Source of the DNA: an archaeon
Lineage (GTDB): Archaea; Nanobdellota; Nanobdellia; Woesearchaeales; GW2011-AR15
NCBI GenBank assembly: GCA_018671515.1
Contig: JABHHN010000039.1
Coordinates: forward strand, 1 to 42,001
Reading direction: 5' to 3'
Length of the DNA: 42,001 nucleotides
The notes beneath the pieces are model-generated. The model ran no database searches and was not told the DNA's origin. It saw nothing but the letters and a program-made list of their open reading frames with translations. A program made the position numbers and the translations under genes. Below are positions 1 through 7,578 of this stretch, piece by piece (within the stretch, counting starts at the first letter, position 1; every line of letters begins with the position of its first letter).

Positions 1-3
1 ACA

Positions 4-1167
4 ATGAATAAAAAAATCAATATGTTCATTATTTTTATATCATTATTATTTATAGTTTCATGTGGACCAGAAGAGATACAAACTGAAGATCAAGAATTAA
101 AATTATATTATCTTCCACTATTGCCTAAAATTATTGATTATGAAAATAACGAAATACTTTATACAGGTGATCATTTTGGTACAAGAATAAATGCCAGAGG
201 TATCATGGATAATCCATTATGTATTCATCATTATCAAGAAGATTCAATGAGTCAAAGAATGGGTGCAGTATTAGCTTATGCAATGTTAAGTATTCCACCT
301 ATACAAAGAATATATGATAGTTTTGAGAAAAGTGTTGATGAAATGATAGAATGGAAAGAGGAGAATGCACCTTGGATTGATTGTGCAACAGAGCCTGAAA
401 TGTATGATTATCATCATTTGAAAAACAACCCTTTATTTGATTATTATCTTGGTGGTGCAAATGAAGCAGATATACAAACAGCATTAAGCTCAGATTCAAA
501 ATATTCAAGTAACATACCAGTTAATAGGTCTCAATATATAATTTATCCTCCTTCATTAGACACATTTTGGAGTCAGACTTTTAAAAGTATAAACGAATAC
601 ATATTAACATTTGGAAATCTACCAGATCTTGAAGAATATTATAATGTAGAAGTAAATAATTTATATTTATTAAATTTTAAAGCAATGGCACCAACATTAG
701 GAAAAAACATTGATGGAAGTATTGAAGAGACAGATATCAATGGAATTACAATACCTAAAACTGAAGATATAAAAAAAGAACTTTTATCAAGGAGTTTTTT
801 TGGTCTTGGGGTTTTTGATACTGGATATAATTATCACGATTTTTTAATAAAGGGTTCTGCATATTTTTTGGCATTTGATGTATTTCAACCAGTAAGAATA
901 AATATAGGTATTCCGGGAATTGATCGTGAAATTGAAAGAAATCTATATAGGATAGATCTGACTACAGCAAGACCACTTATAACTCCTGAAGAAACACCAA
1001 AAAGAATGAAAGAAAAGAGAGATTTGCTTAGAGATCATTATGTTGTAGATGCAATGGATGGTGTAATAGGTATTAAAAGAGCAGCTCCAGCACATCCTGA
1101 AGCAGGATCTGCTAGTGATGAAAACACTAATGAACCTTCTCTCCTCAGGAAACAGCAATTCCACTAG
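4..1167 (+). CDS. Putative lipoprotein A, reading frame broken near its 3' end
   Basis: No recognised family. The 387-residue product starts with a Lys-rich n-region and a hydrophobic stretch ending in VSC (Cys20), which looks like a lipobox, so it is probably exported and lipid-anchored. The body is rich in Tyr, Asn and acidic residues and has no enzyme motif I can name. The last about nine residues after position 1140 look unlike the rest. A second frame starting at about 1143 continues with a Cys-containing tail resembling that of the lipoprotein at 2246-5518. I infer that the natural protein is about 90 residues longer and that this stop is caused by a frameshift in a CT-rich run. Function unknown; lipoprotein call moderately sure. 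Confidence 0.6.
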   Translation: MNKKINMFIIFISLLFIVSCGPEEIQTEDQELKLYYLPLLPKIIDYENNEILYTGDHFGTRINARGIMDNPLCIHHYQEDSMSQRMGAVLAYAMLSIPPIQRIYDSFEKSVDEMIEWKEENAPWIDCATEPEMYDYHHLKNNPLFDYYLGGANEADIQTALSSDSKYSSNIPVNRSQYIIYPPSLDTFWSQTFKSINEYILTFGNLPDLEEYYNVEVNNLYLLNFKAMAPTLGKNIDGSIEETDINGITIPKTEDIKKELLSRSFFGLGVFDTGYNYHDFLIKGSAYFLAFDVFQPVRINIGIPGIDREIERNLYRIDLTTARPLITPEETPKRMKEKRDLLRDHYVVDAMDGVIGIKRAAPAHPEAGSASDENTNEPSLLRKQQFH

Positions 1168-1412
1168 TCTCACCTCAACCTGCAGAAAATATAAATACAA
1201 ACTTTGCTCCTGGATTTAATTGGAAAACAGGAGATGACAGATTTGACTCAAATCAAATTAGTTGTAATTGGGGTGAAACAAGTTATGTAGATTGTAGTGT
1301 TATAGATGAACCAGGAGAATATCCATTTTATTGTTGCAATGGGCAAGTTATGAGTGGTGATCCACAATTTAGTTCAAGTTTAAATACTGTATGTACTGCA
1401 TGTAAACAATAA
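1143..1412 (+). pseudogene. Out-of-frame Cys-rich C-terminal tail of lipoprotein A
   Basis: This frame is open from 1143 to a TAA at 1410-1412 and has no start codon or ribosome site of its own. It encodes a Pro/Gln-rich linker followed by a domain with six cysteines, including a CC pair (PFYCCNG) and a terminal CTAC. The 1090-residue lipoprotein downstream ends with a comparable Cys cluster (VFCCG, CPCP), so this tail most likely belongs to the gene at 4-1167. Restoring the frame needs loss of two bases, or gain of one, in the TCTCTCCTC run at 1138-1146. Confidence 0.6.
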
Positions 1413-1430
1413 AATTATTCAAAATTAAAA

Positions 1431-2186
1431 ATGACATTATATTTAATAGGTCTTGGCCTTAATGATGAAAAAGATATCACCATAAAAGGACTTGAAGCAA
1501 TAAAGAATTGTGATTATATTTATTTAGAAAGCTATACTTCTTTACTTCTAAATACTTCAATTGAAAAACTTGAAAAATTATATGGTAAAAAAATAATTAT
1601 TGCAGATAGAGAATTAGTTGAAAAAAAGTCTGATGAAATATTAGATAATGCCACTCAAAACAACGTGGCATTTTTAGTTGTAGGTGATGTATTTTCTGCA
1701 ACAACACATACAGATTTATTTTTACGCGCAAAAGAAAAAAATATTGATATTAAAATAATTCATAATACTTCAATACTTACAGCTGTAGGTGATGTAGGGT
1801 TAGAATTATATAAATATGGAAAAACAACTTCAATGCCTTATTTTGAGAAAGGTTTTGAGCCAGAAACACCTTATGATGTAATTAAACAAAATAAATCAAA
1901 TGGATTACATACATTGGTACTTCTTGATATAAAACCAGATAGGAAAATGACTGTTTATGAAGCAATTTCTCAATTATTACAAATTCAAGAAAAAAGAACA
2001 GAAAAAATTTTTACATCTGATTTAATGATTGTTGGTTGTGCTAGACTTGGAAGTGATAATTTTACTATTAAGTATGGGAAAGTACAAGAATTACAAAATA
2101 ATGATTTTGGTAAACCACTTCATTGTTTAATTGTACCTGGAAAACTTCATTTTATGGAAGAAGATATGCTTGGTTTATGGAAATAG
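1431..2186 (+). CDS. dph5: Diphthine synthase (Dph5)
   Basis: SAM-dependent methyltransferase that methylates the modified histidine of elongation factor 2 during diphthamide synthesis. The 251 residues match the Dph5/tetrapyrrole-methylase fold: N-terminal LYLIGLGL, then YLESYTSLL, the glycine-rich VVGDVFSATTH loop, HNTSILTAVGDVGL, and YGKTTSMPYF in the middle, with the length typical of archaeal Dph5. The ATG at 1431 follows the frameshifted lipoprotein tail by 18 bp. A run of seven T directly after the stop should terminate transcription. It does not obviously work with its lipoprotein neighbours. Diphthamide genes are patchy in reduced archaea, so its presence is informative about the lineage. 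Confidence 0.95.
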   Translation: MTLYLIGLGLNDEKDITIKGLEAIKNCDYIYLESYTSLLLNTSIEKLEKLYGKKIIIADRELVEKKSDEILDNATQNNVAFLVVGDVFSATTHTDLFLRAKEKNIDIKIIHNTSILTAVGDVGLELYKYGKTTSMPYFEKGFEPETPYDVIKQNKSNGLHTLVLLDIKPDRKMTVYEAISQLLQIQEKRTEKIFTSDLMIVGCARLGSDNFTIKYGKVQELQNNDFGKPLHCLIVPGKLHFMEEDMLGLWK

Positions 2187-2193
2187 TTTTTTT
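2187..2193 (+). terminator. Poly-T terminator after dph5
   Basis: Seven consecutive T directly follow the dph5 stop codon. Archaeal RNA polymerase commonly terminates at such U-tracts without a hairpin. Confidence 0.45.
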
Positions 2194-2245
2194 CTTAACT
2201 TAATTATCAGTAAAATTAATATAGTAGAGAATAAATTAATATTAC

Positions 2246-5200
2246 ATGAAATCTAAAAATCTTATTTTATTCTTGGTTGGTTTAATGATATTATTTTCTT
2301 CTTGTATTAATGAAGAAGCTACTAGTCCAGAAATGGAAGATGAAACTTCATTTCAACAAGGTATAACCAACACTTTAAATGCTATTGAGGGGCAACCTAT
2401 TACAATTGGTACTATTGATGCATCTAATTTTGCCTCTTTGGAAAATCAAAAAATTTGCATTGTTCCAATAGTAGTAACTGAGATTACAAATCCACATAGT
2501 AGAATACCTGAAGATAGTGAATATCTTTTAACAAATAAATTTAGTAAAAAAAAATATACTTATACAGTAATAGAAGAACATTCACTTTTTGGTAATAATT
2601 TAGATCATAAAATCCCAAATATTCAAAATATGATTTTACCAAATGGTTTAAGTATTCCTAAATCAATAGATGAACAATCGGTGGGAGAAAAAAAATATTA
2701 TCAGATTTCTCCATTTATTTATAACATTTTTAAAAAAAATGGACCTTTAGAAATTCCAGTTACTTTTAGCACACAAAGAAAATTGTACAAATCAATAAAT
2801 CAAAGAGACTTACCTGAAACAGAAATTTCTCCTGCTAAAAAGATAAGTGATATAGTTTCATCTGATGAAGTTTATACGAAAACTATTGGCTTGCCACCAG
2901 AAGGGTTATGTTTTGATTTAGCTGAGATTTGGGCAATTGATGGAGATGGAAAATCTGTAGACATAAAAAATATTAATGAAGGTCCAGAAAATAAAAATTT
3001 GTTTGTAATAGAAAATTTGAATATAATAATCAATAGAGAAATTCTAAAAAAAGAAGGATTTATTGCATTAAATCCTCTTTCTGATGGATTGTTATCTAAT
3101 GAAGTACTTTTTAAAGATTATTCTACGAAAAAAGTTACAGTGAATGAAGGTTTAATTGAAATTAATAAATATGAAAAAGAAGAATTTGGGGCAGACTTTA
3201 CAGGATTTAATGAATTTGGGGTAATGATAAATAATATGTTTCATTTACCTAGTATTTTAAATACAGAAGAGAACGTAGGATTAAATCATCCAGCAAAAAT
3301 ACTTCCAATTTTTTTAAAAGCAATAGATAATGCAGGTATAATTATGGTACAACCATGTAATCCTATAAGTATAGATGTAGAAACAAGTGAACAAATAATA
3401 GATCCAAATATATATTTAGGTCAAGTAGGTACATTTACAAGTACTATTGATTTGAAAACAGAAGGTGATCCAAATAAGAGAACTTTGACATTTGAGGATA
3501 AAGATTTAGGTGCTGATTTAGTAAAATATCATTGTCAGCCAAATGATCCTGTTTCTGAAATAGAATCAATTAAATTAACTAGAACAAAAAGTATATCTGA
3601 TTTTTTAGAAAGACCTAAATCAATAATGTATCCTTATATAAATTTAGATACAAGAATAGGACAAATTATGAAAGATTCAATAGAATTAAATTCTATTTTT
3701 TATCAAAATGAAATTACAAGAGATAATCCAAATGGATTGTATCATGAAATATCTTATGTTAATGAAGATGCTCTCAATGCTAATTTTGGTGGAACTATAG
3801 AAGTTGTTGCTCCTGAAGATAAGGAATATTTAGTTAGACAAAATAAAGAAGTTGTAAATTCAATAAAGTTATCTGGTGTATTTCCAACAATAGTTCAAGT
3901 AATGCCTGAAGTTTTTATTGATTTTGATGGTAATAGTATTAGGCAAGAAATTAATCCTAATCAAGAAGTATTCAATATACAGCCAATATCTCCAAAAAAA
4001 TCTGCTGAGATGGTTAAGAAAAATATTGCGTATATTTGGAATGATCCAGAACATGTAAAAGAAATTAAATTTACTAAAGAAGAATTAGTAGAAACAAAAT
4101 ATACTCCTAATGAAGATGGTAGTGTAACTCAGAGTTCAAAAGTAGAACAATATATAGAAAAATATAGATCTGAGAGTACAAATTGGGAAACTGACCCACT
4201 AAAACCCTATTTTGATAGATTTGGGCATTTGTTTTGTTTTGAAATACAAGATAATCTGTTAGAATATAAGAATACCATTTATAATGATATTCCTGATGGA
4301 ACTGCAATTGATGTAAAAGAATCTGGATGGCTTAATCGTAAAGTAGAAGATCCAAGAAATCCTTCCAGTCGGAAGAATTTAAATATTCTTTTTGGAAAAA
4401 ATTATGAACATGATGCATATAATACAGATTTTACAAATAGTTATCCAAATAGAATTTTTGTTGTTGATGTTGAAGGATTACGTGATATAGTAAAATATCC
4501 TAACCCTAATAAAATTTTAGATGATTCAGGTGATGTAGAATTTATAGAAAAAATTATAGAAATTTCATCTGTTCATCAGAGTCCAGGAAAGCGTCCTCAA
4601 ATTGATTTTGGTAATGAAATTTCAATGCATAAATATTGTGATTTACATCCAGTTTTTTATCCAGATGATAAATTTTTTAGGGGTGAAGAAAATTTTTGTA
4701 ATCCAGAATATGAAGATTATTATAGTGACATTTTAGAATCTACTCAAGATGAATTACTTGATTTATCTAAGATTGATTTACATGTATTTTCAAGATTTTA
4801 TGCAGTTTCAGCGTTTTTTCAAAATGCTCGTCCAGACTATTTTGACACTCATTTAAAACATACAATAGATACAAATACTAAAAAATATGTAAGTAAAGAA
4901 GGATCAGATACAATTGGAAGACAAGTTGAGATATTAGATTTTTGGAAATCTGGAAATTTAGTATTTAGAATACCTGGTGAACCTAATTGTGGTGAATGGG
5001 ATGAAGGTTTAGATAATAATAATTTAGGAATAGCTGATAAAAAATTAACGTTTGAAGTGTATTATAAAAAAATAATTAATGATATACAAATAAAACTAGA
5101 TGAAGAAAAAAGATTTGCAGATGAAGCTGCAGCTGCAGCTGCTACTGAACAAGAAGAATTGGAAAAATTATATGCTATACGTCCTGATGAAAATACAATA

Positions 5201-5518
5201 TTAGGTCAGCAATGTAATCCAAGTTTTACAAATCCATTGACAATTTATAATGGAAGAATTGAAAGATCTGCTTGTTCATGTGAAAATATATGGATTCTTG
5301 CAAGAGATAAAGTAGATTGTGCACAATCCTCTCAATGTATCATATTTAATACTGAGGGATTAGCGGGTTCAAAAGAATTTGAGCAATGTGAAACATGCGT
5401 AGGTAAACCTGATCAATATATTAATGGTGTTTTTTGTTGTGGTACGGTAAATATTAATCCTTGTCCTTGTCCTAATGCACTAGGTGGTTTAGTTGCTGCA
5501 GGACATTATTGCAGATAA
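2246..5518 (+). CDS. Large putative surface lipoprotein with Cys-rich tail
   Basis: 1090 residues with no family I recognise. The N-terminus is a lipoprotein-type signal peptide: Lys-rich start, hydrophobic core, then LFSSC with Cys20 as the probable lipidated residue. The long body is mixed alpha/beta and rich in Asn, Ile and Glu. Near residue 960 there is an Ala-rich helix (DEAAAAAATEQEELEKLY), probably a short coiled coil. The last about 90 residues hold a Cys cluster (CSC, CETC, FCCG, CPCP) compatible with disulfides. The layout matches the frameshifted lipoprotein at 4-1412, and the two flank dph5, so they may be distant paralogues. A role at the cell surface is inference. Confidence 0.75.
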   Translation: MKSKNLILFLVGLMILFSSCINEEATSPEMEDETSFQQGITNTLNAIEGQPITIGTIDASNFASLENQKICIVPIVVTEITNPHSRIPEDSEYLLTNKFSKKKYTYTVIEEHSLFGNNLDHKIPNIQNMILPNGLSIPKSIDEQSVGEKKYYQISPFIYNIFKKNGPLEIPVTFSTQRKLYKSINQRDLPETEISPAKKISDIVSSDEVYTKTIGLPPEGLCFDLAEIWAIDGDGKSVDIKNINEGPENKNLFVIENLNIIINREILKKEGFIALNPLSDGLLSNEVLFKDYSTKKVTVNEGLIEINKYEKEEFGADFTGFNEFGVMINNMFHLPSILNTEENVGLNHPAKILPIFLKAIDNAGIIMVQPCNPISIDVETSEQIIDPNIYLGQVGTFTSTIDLKTEGDPNKRTLTFEDKDLGADLVKYHCQPNDPVSEIESIKLTRTKSISDFLERPKSIMYPYINLDTRIGQIMKDSIELNSIFYQNEITRDNPNGLYHEISYVNEDALNANFGGTIEVVAPEDKEYLVRQNKEVVNSIKLSGVFPTIVQVMPEVFIDFDGNSIRQEINPNQEVFNIQPISPKKSAEMVKKNIAYIWNDPEHVKEIKFTKEELVETKYTPNEDGSVTQSSKVEQYIEKYRSESTNWETDPLKPYFDRFGHLFCFEIQDNLLEYKNTIYNDIPDGTAIDVKESGWLNRKVEDPRNPSSRKNLNILFGKNYEHDAYNTDFTNSYPNRIFVVDVEGLRDIVKYPNPNKILDDSGDVEFIEKIIEISSVHQSPGKRPQIDFGNEISMHKYCDLHPVFYPDDKFFRGEENFCNPEYEDYYSDILESTQDELLDLSKIDLHVFSRFYAVSAFFQNARPDYFDTHLKHTIDTNTKKYVSKEGSDTIGRQVEILDFWKSGNLVFRIPGEPNCGEWDEGLDNNNLGIADKKLTFEVYYKKIINDIQIKLDEEKRFADEAAAAAATEQEELEKLYAIRPDENTILGQQCNPSFTNPLTIYNGRIERSACSCENIWILARDKVDCAQSSQCIIFNTEGLAGSKEFEQCETCVGKPDQYINGVFCCGTVNINPCPCPNALGGLVAAGHYCR

Positions 5519-5529
5519 TAATTTTAATA

Positions 5530-5543
5530 TTTTTTTCTTTTTT
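5530..5543 (+). terminator. T-rich terminator region after the large lipoprotein
   Basis: Two T6 runs separated by C lie just after the stop at 5518. The rest of the 128-bp gap is A+T-rich with no ORF or strong hairpin. Confidence 0.4.
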
Positions 5544-5646
5544 AATTTAATTAGTATCAAATAATTAATAATTTCTTTTTTTATTCACTGGACATATCCT
5601 AACACAACCCTATTAATAAGATATATCTTTAATTTTTTATAATAAT

Positions 5647-6333
5647 ATGAAATTAAAAACTAATTTTATTAGAAATGGAAATGCTGTTTTAAAACAAGTT
5701 AAGCTTCCAGAAAAGAATGAAAAATTAGCTGAGTTAGTAGGTATAATTTTAGGTGATGGAAATATTCATGAATATAAAAAAGGAAAAAAGGCAGGAACAT
5801 ATATGATTAGAATTGCAGGAGATTATAGAAAAGAATATGATTATTTTCATAATTATGTTGGAGTTTTATTTAAGGATTTATTTGAAGTAGAACCTAAATT
5901 TCATAAGAAGAAAAATTCAAACACATATTACATTATTGTTCATAGTAAACTTATTGTAGAATATTTTAAAGAAATGGGTTTAAAACCTGGAAATAAGATA
6001 AAAAATCAATCTACAATTCTAGATTGGATTTGGGAAGAGGATAAGTTTCTTAAGGCTTGTGTTAGAGGTTTAATAGATACTGATGGATCAATTTATGAGT
6101 TTAAAACACATTGGCCAGGAATTTATCAATTAACATTTGAGAATAGAAATATTAGTTTGCTTAAAGATCTTAGAAAAGCATTTATAGAATTAGATTATAA
6201 AATATCAAGAATTTGTGGTAATAGAACAAAAGATGGAACGAAGATTTATTTGACAAGAAAAGATCAAATAGAGAAATATTTAAAAGAGATAGGATTTTCC
6301 AACACTAAACATACTATACGGATAGCCCCGTAG
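5647..6333 (+). CDS. LAGLIDADG homing endonuclease overlapping a tRNA gene
   Basis: 228 residues with two LAGLIDADG helices: LVGIILGDGNI at residues 30-40 and GLIDTDGSIY at 141-150, each with the acidic metal-binding residue. It is therefore a single-chain enzyme of this family. There is no intein or rRNA/tRNA intron around it; it is a free-standing gene. Its last codons (ATA GCC CCG TAG) are the first bases of the tRNA-Gln gene: the coding region overlaps the tRNA by 10 bp and the stop uses tRNA positions 8-10. A joint transcript could thus give an intact message or a processed tRNA, not both, because RNase P cleavage removes the stop codon. The target site is unknown; the nearby tRNA with its inserted sequence is the obvious candidate (inference). 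Confidence 0.9.
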   Translation: MKLKTNFIRNGNAVLKQVKLPEKNEKLAELVGIILGDGNIHEYKKGKKAGTYMIRIAGDYRKEYDYFHNYVGVLFKDLFEVEPKFHKKKNSNTYYIIVHSKLIVEYFKEMGLKPGNKIKNQSTILDWIWEEDKFLKACVRGLIDTDGSIYEFKTHWPGIYQLTFENRNISLLKDLRKAFIELDYKISRICGNRTKDGTKIYLTRKDQIEKYLKEIGFSNTKHTIRIAP

Positions 6334-6424
6334 TGTAGTGGCCAAATTCTTTGACGCAAGTCGGGAAGGCAATTCATCCTACCCTTTGGAGGTGGGGACC
6401 CAGGTTCGAACCCTGGCGGGGCTA
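6324..6424 (+). tRNA. tRNA-Gln (anticodon TTG) with a 28-nt insertion in the D-loop
   Basis: The acceptor stem AGCCCCG (6324-6330) pairs perfectly with CGGGGCT (6417-6423), followed by discriminator A. The T-arm is CCAGG-TTCGAAC-CCTGG. The anticodon stem is CTACC/GGTGG (one U-G pair) around the loop CTTTGGA, with anticodon TTG at 6386-6388. The 5' end resembles archaeal tRNA-Gln. The gene is 101 nt long; removing 28 nt between the D-loop GGCCAA and CAT gives a normal 73-nt tRNA. CCA is not encoded. A T6 run follows. No TATA box is evident 25 bp upstream, where the endonuclease coding region lies, so it may depend on read-through. Confidence 0.92.
6346..6373 (+). other. Probable intron in the D-loop of tRNA-Gln
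   Basis: A 28-nt extra segment bounded by the repeat AATTC. It folds as a hairpin: TTC-TT-GAC pairs with GTC-GG-GAA across a GCAA tetraloop. Exon GCC (6341-6343) pairs with intron GGC (6368-6370), leaving AAA (6344-6346) as a bulge on one side and AAT/ATT (6371-6374) on the other. This resembles a relaxed bulge-helix-bulge splice motif. Boundaries are uncertain by one base: removing 6347-6374 instead would restore a U13-A22 pair in the D-stem. Non-canonical D-loop introns are known in some archaea. Confidence 0.65.
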
Positions 6425-6435
6425 TTTTTTCTTTT
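6425..6435 (+). terminator. T-tract terminator after tRNA-Gln
   Basis: T6-C-T4 starts at the base after the discriminator A. Confidence 0.5.
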
Positions 6436-6438
6436 ATA

Positions 6439-6505
6439 GACCAGCTTGGTCGATAATCTCAACTTTAGTAGAGATTATCTTTCCTGGCGGGGCTACTCTT
6501 TTTTT
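6439..6505 (+). other. tRNA-like remnant: two hairpins plus a copy of the tRNA-Gln 3' end
   Basis: Two adjacent perfect hairpins, GACCA-GCT-TGGTC (6439-6451) and GATAATCTC/GAGATTATC (6452-6479), are followed by CCTGGCGGGGCTA (6483-6495). That 13-mer is identical to tRNA-Gln 6412-6424 and is followed by a T7 run (6499-6505). The order hairpin, hairpin, half T-stem, 3' acceptor strand mimics the 3' two-thirds of a tRNA, but the T-stem 5' strand and a clean acceptor 5' strand are missing. It could be a decayed tRNA copy, an integration scar or a small RNA. The rest of the gap to 6677 is plain A+T-rich sequence. Confidence 0.55.
6483..6495 (+). repeat. Direct repeat of the tRNA-Gln 3' end
   Basis: 13-bp exact copy of 6412-6424, offset by 71 bp. 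It covers the 3' half of the T-stem, the acceptor strand and the discriminator base, the usual core of a tRNA attachment site. Confidence 0.85.
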
Positions 6506-6677
6506 ATTCTTATATATATTCATTAATTTTATTTACAAAATTCCATTAAAATGAGAATTATTTATAAATAAAGGACATTATGGTGGAAAATCTGAATACT
6601 TTTTATTGAACAATTTTTTTTTACATATTGATTTTTTATTGTTTTTTTTCTTCAAATATTCCACAAATATCGATAAA

Positions 6678-6687
6678 TTTATATATA
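6678..6687 (+). promoter_or_regulatory. TATA box for the AbiE-like pair
   Basis: TTTATATATA is centred about 26 bp before the ATG at 6709, fitting a leaderless transcript that begins at that codon rather than at the ATG at 6700. Confidence 0.55.
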
Positions 6688-6708
6688 ATATAGATATATA
6701 TGGAAAAT

Positions 6709-7578
6709 ATGACTTTAAATAAGATGCAATTAACAATAATTGAACAAATAATTGATTCAAATGCAGGATTGAGTAGTTTTGAGCTATTTAGCAAATTAAA
6801 AAGATCTCAATCACAAATATCATATACATTGACTAGTCTAGTTAAAGAGGGCTTAATAGAAAAGAAAAAAACATTTTATTTTATTTCCAAATATGTACAT
6901 GCTCAATATTTAAAAGATTTATATTTAAGCACCAGAATAAATCTTGGAAGAATTTTATCTAATAATAGAATTAAATTTTTAACAGCAATTTTAGAACCTA
7001 AATCAATACAAGAGATAATGACACAATCAGAATTAAAAAAATCAGTTGTGTATAAATATATTAAAGAATTTCAAGAATTTGGAATTATTAAAAAATTAAA
7101 TTCCAAATTCATAATTAATGAACAAAAATGGTTGCTAATTAAAGAATTTATATTAGAATATACAAAATTCAAACAAAGAATAGATTATAGAATTCCATCT
7201 AATGCTCAAATTCTATTTAAAAATGATAAAAAAGTAATTTTTAGATATGATTTTGAATTTGATGCACAAAAAACTGCATTCTCAAAATTTTCAAAAAATG
7301 GAATAAAAATATATCCTGTAGGAACAATATATAGATTTCCTAAAAAAAAGTTATCAATAAAAAAAGTGTATATTGATGCATTAGACATATCAAAAGATTA
7401 CCGTGATTATATGTTTGATATTTTATTTTATTTAAAACATAAAAAAAAATTATCAAATGTAAAACATAAACTAAACAAAGAAATAAAAGAACATTTAATC
7501 AATAATAATATAAAACACTTACCATCACATAAAGAAATTAAAGAAAAAGCAAATGATTATGATTTAAAATGGCAGTAG
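6709..7578 (+). CDS. Winged-helix regulator, AbiEi-like antitoxin candidate
   Basis: About 289 residues. Two helix-turn-helix units are visible near the N-terminus: SSFELFSKLKRSQSQISYTLTSLVKEGLI at about residues 20-50, and a second at about 100-130 (SIQEIMTQSELKKSVVYKYIKEF). A mixed alpha/beta domain and a very basic C-terminal helix follow. The stop overlaps the start of the nucleotidyltransferase gene by 10 bp (7569-7578), so the two are translated together. A regulator upstream of such a nucleotidyltransferase is the arrangement of type IV AbiE toxin-antitoxin pairs and related archaeal cassettes. That assignment is inference; a plain transcription factor remains possible. I chose the ATG at 6709 from the TATA spacing; an in-frame ATG also lies at 6700. 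Confidence 0.7.
   Translation: MTLNKMQLTIIEQIIDSNAGLSSFELFSKLKRSQSQISYTLTSLVKEGLIEKKKTFYFISKYVHAQYLKDLYLSTRINLGRILSNNRIKFLTAILEPKSIQEIMTQSELKKSVVYKYIKEFQEFGIIKKLNSKFIINEQKWLLIKEFILEYTKFKQRIDYRIPSNAQILFKNDKKVIFRYDFEFDAQKTAFSKFSKNGIKIYPVGTIYRFPKKKLSIKKVYIDALDISKDYRDYMFDILFYLKHKKKLSNVKHKLNKEIKEHLINNNIKHLPSHKEIKEKANDYDLKWQ

Noticed and set aside
1130-1160. Programmed frameshifting in lipoprotein A
   Set aside because: There is no slippery heptamer or downstream pseudoknot; a repeat-length change or sequencing error is simpler.
6351-6554. 67-codon ORF across the tRNA-Gln gene
   Set aside because: It lies within the tRNA and its remnant; the product has no sense as a protein.
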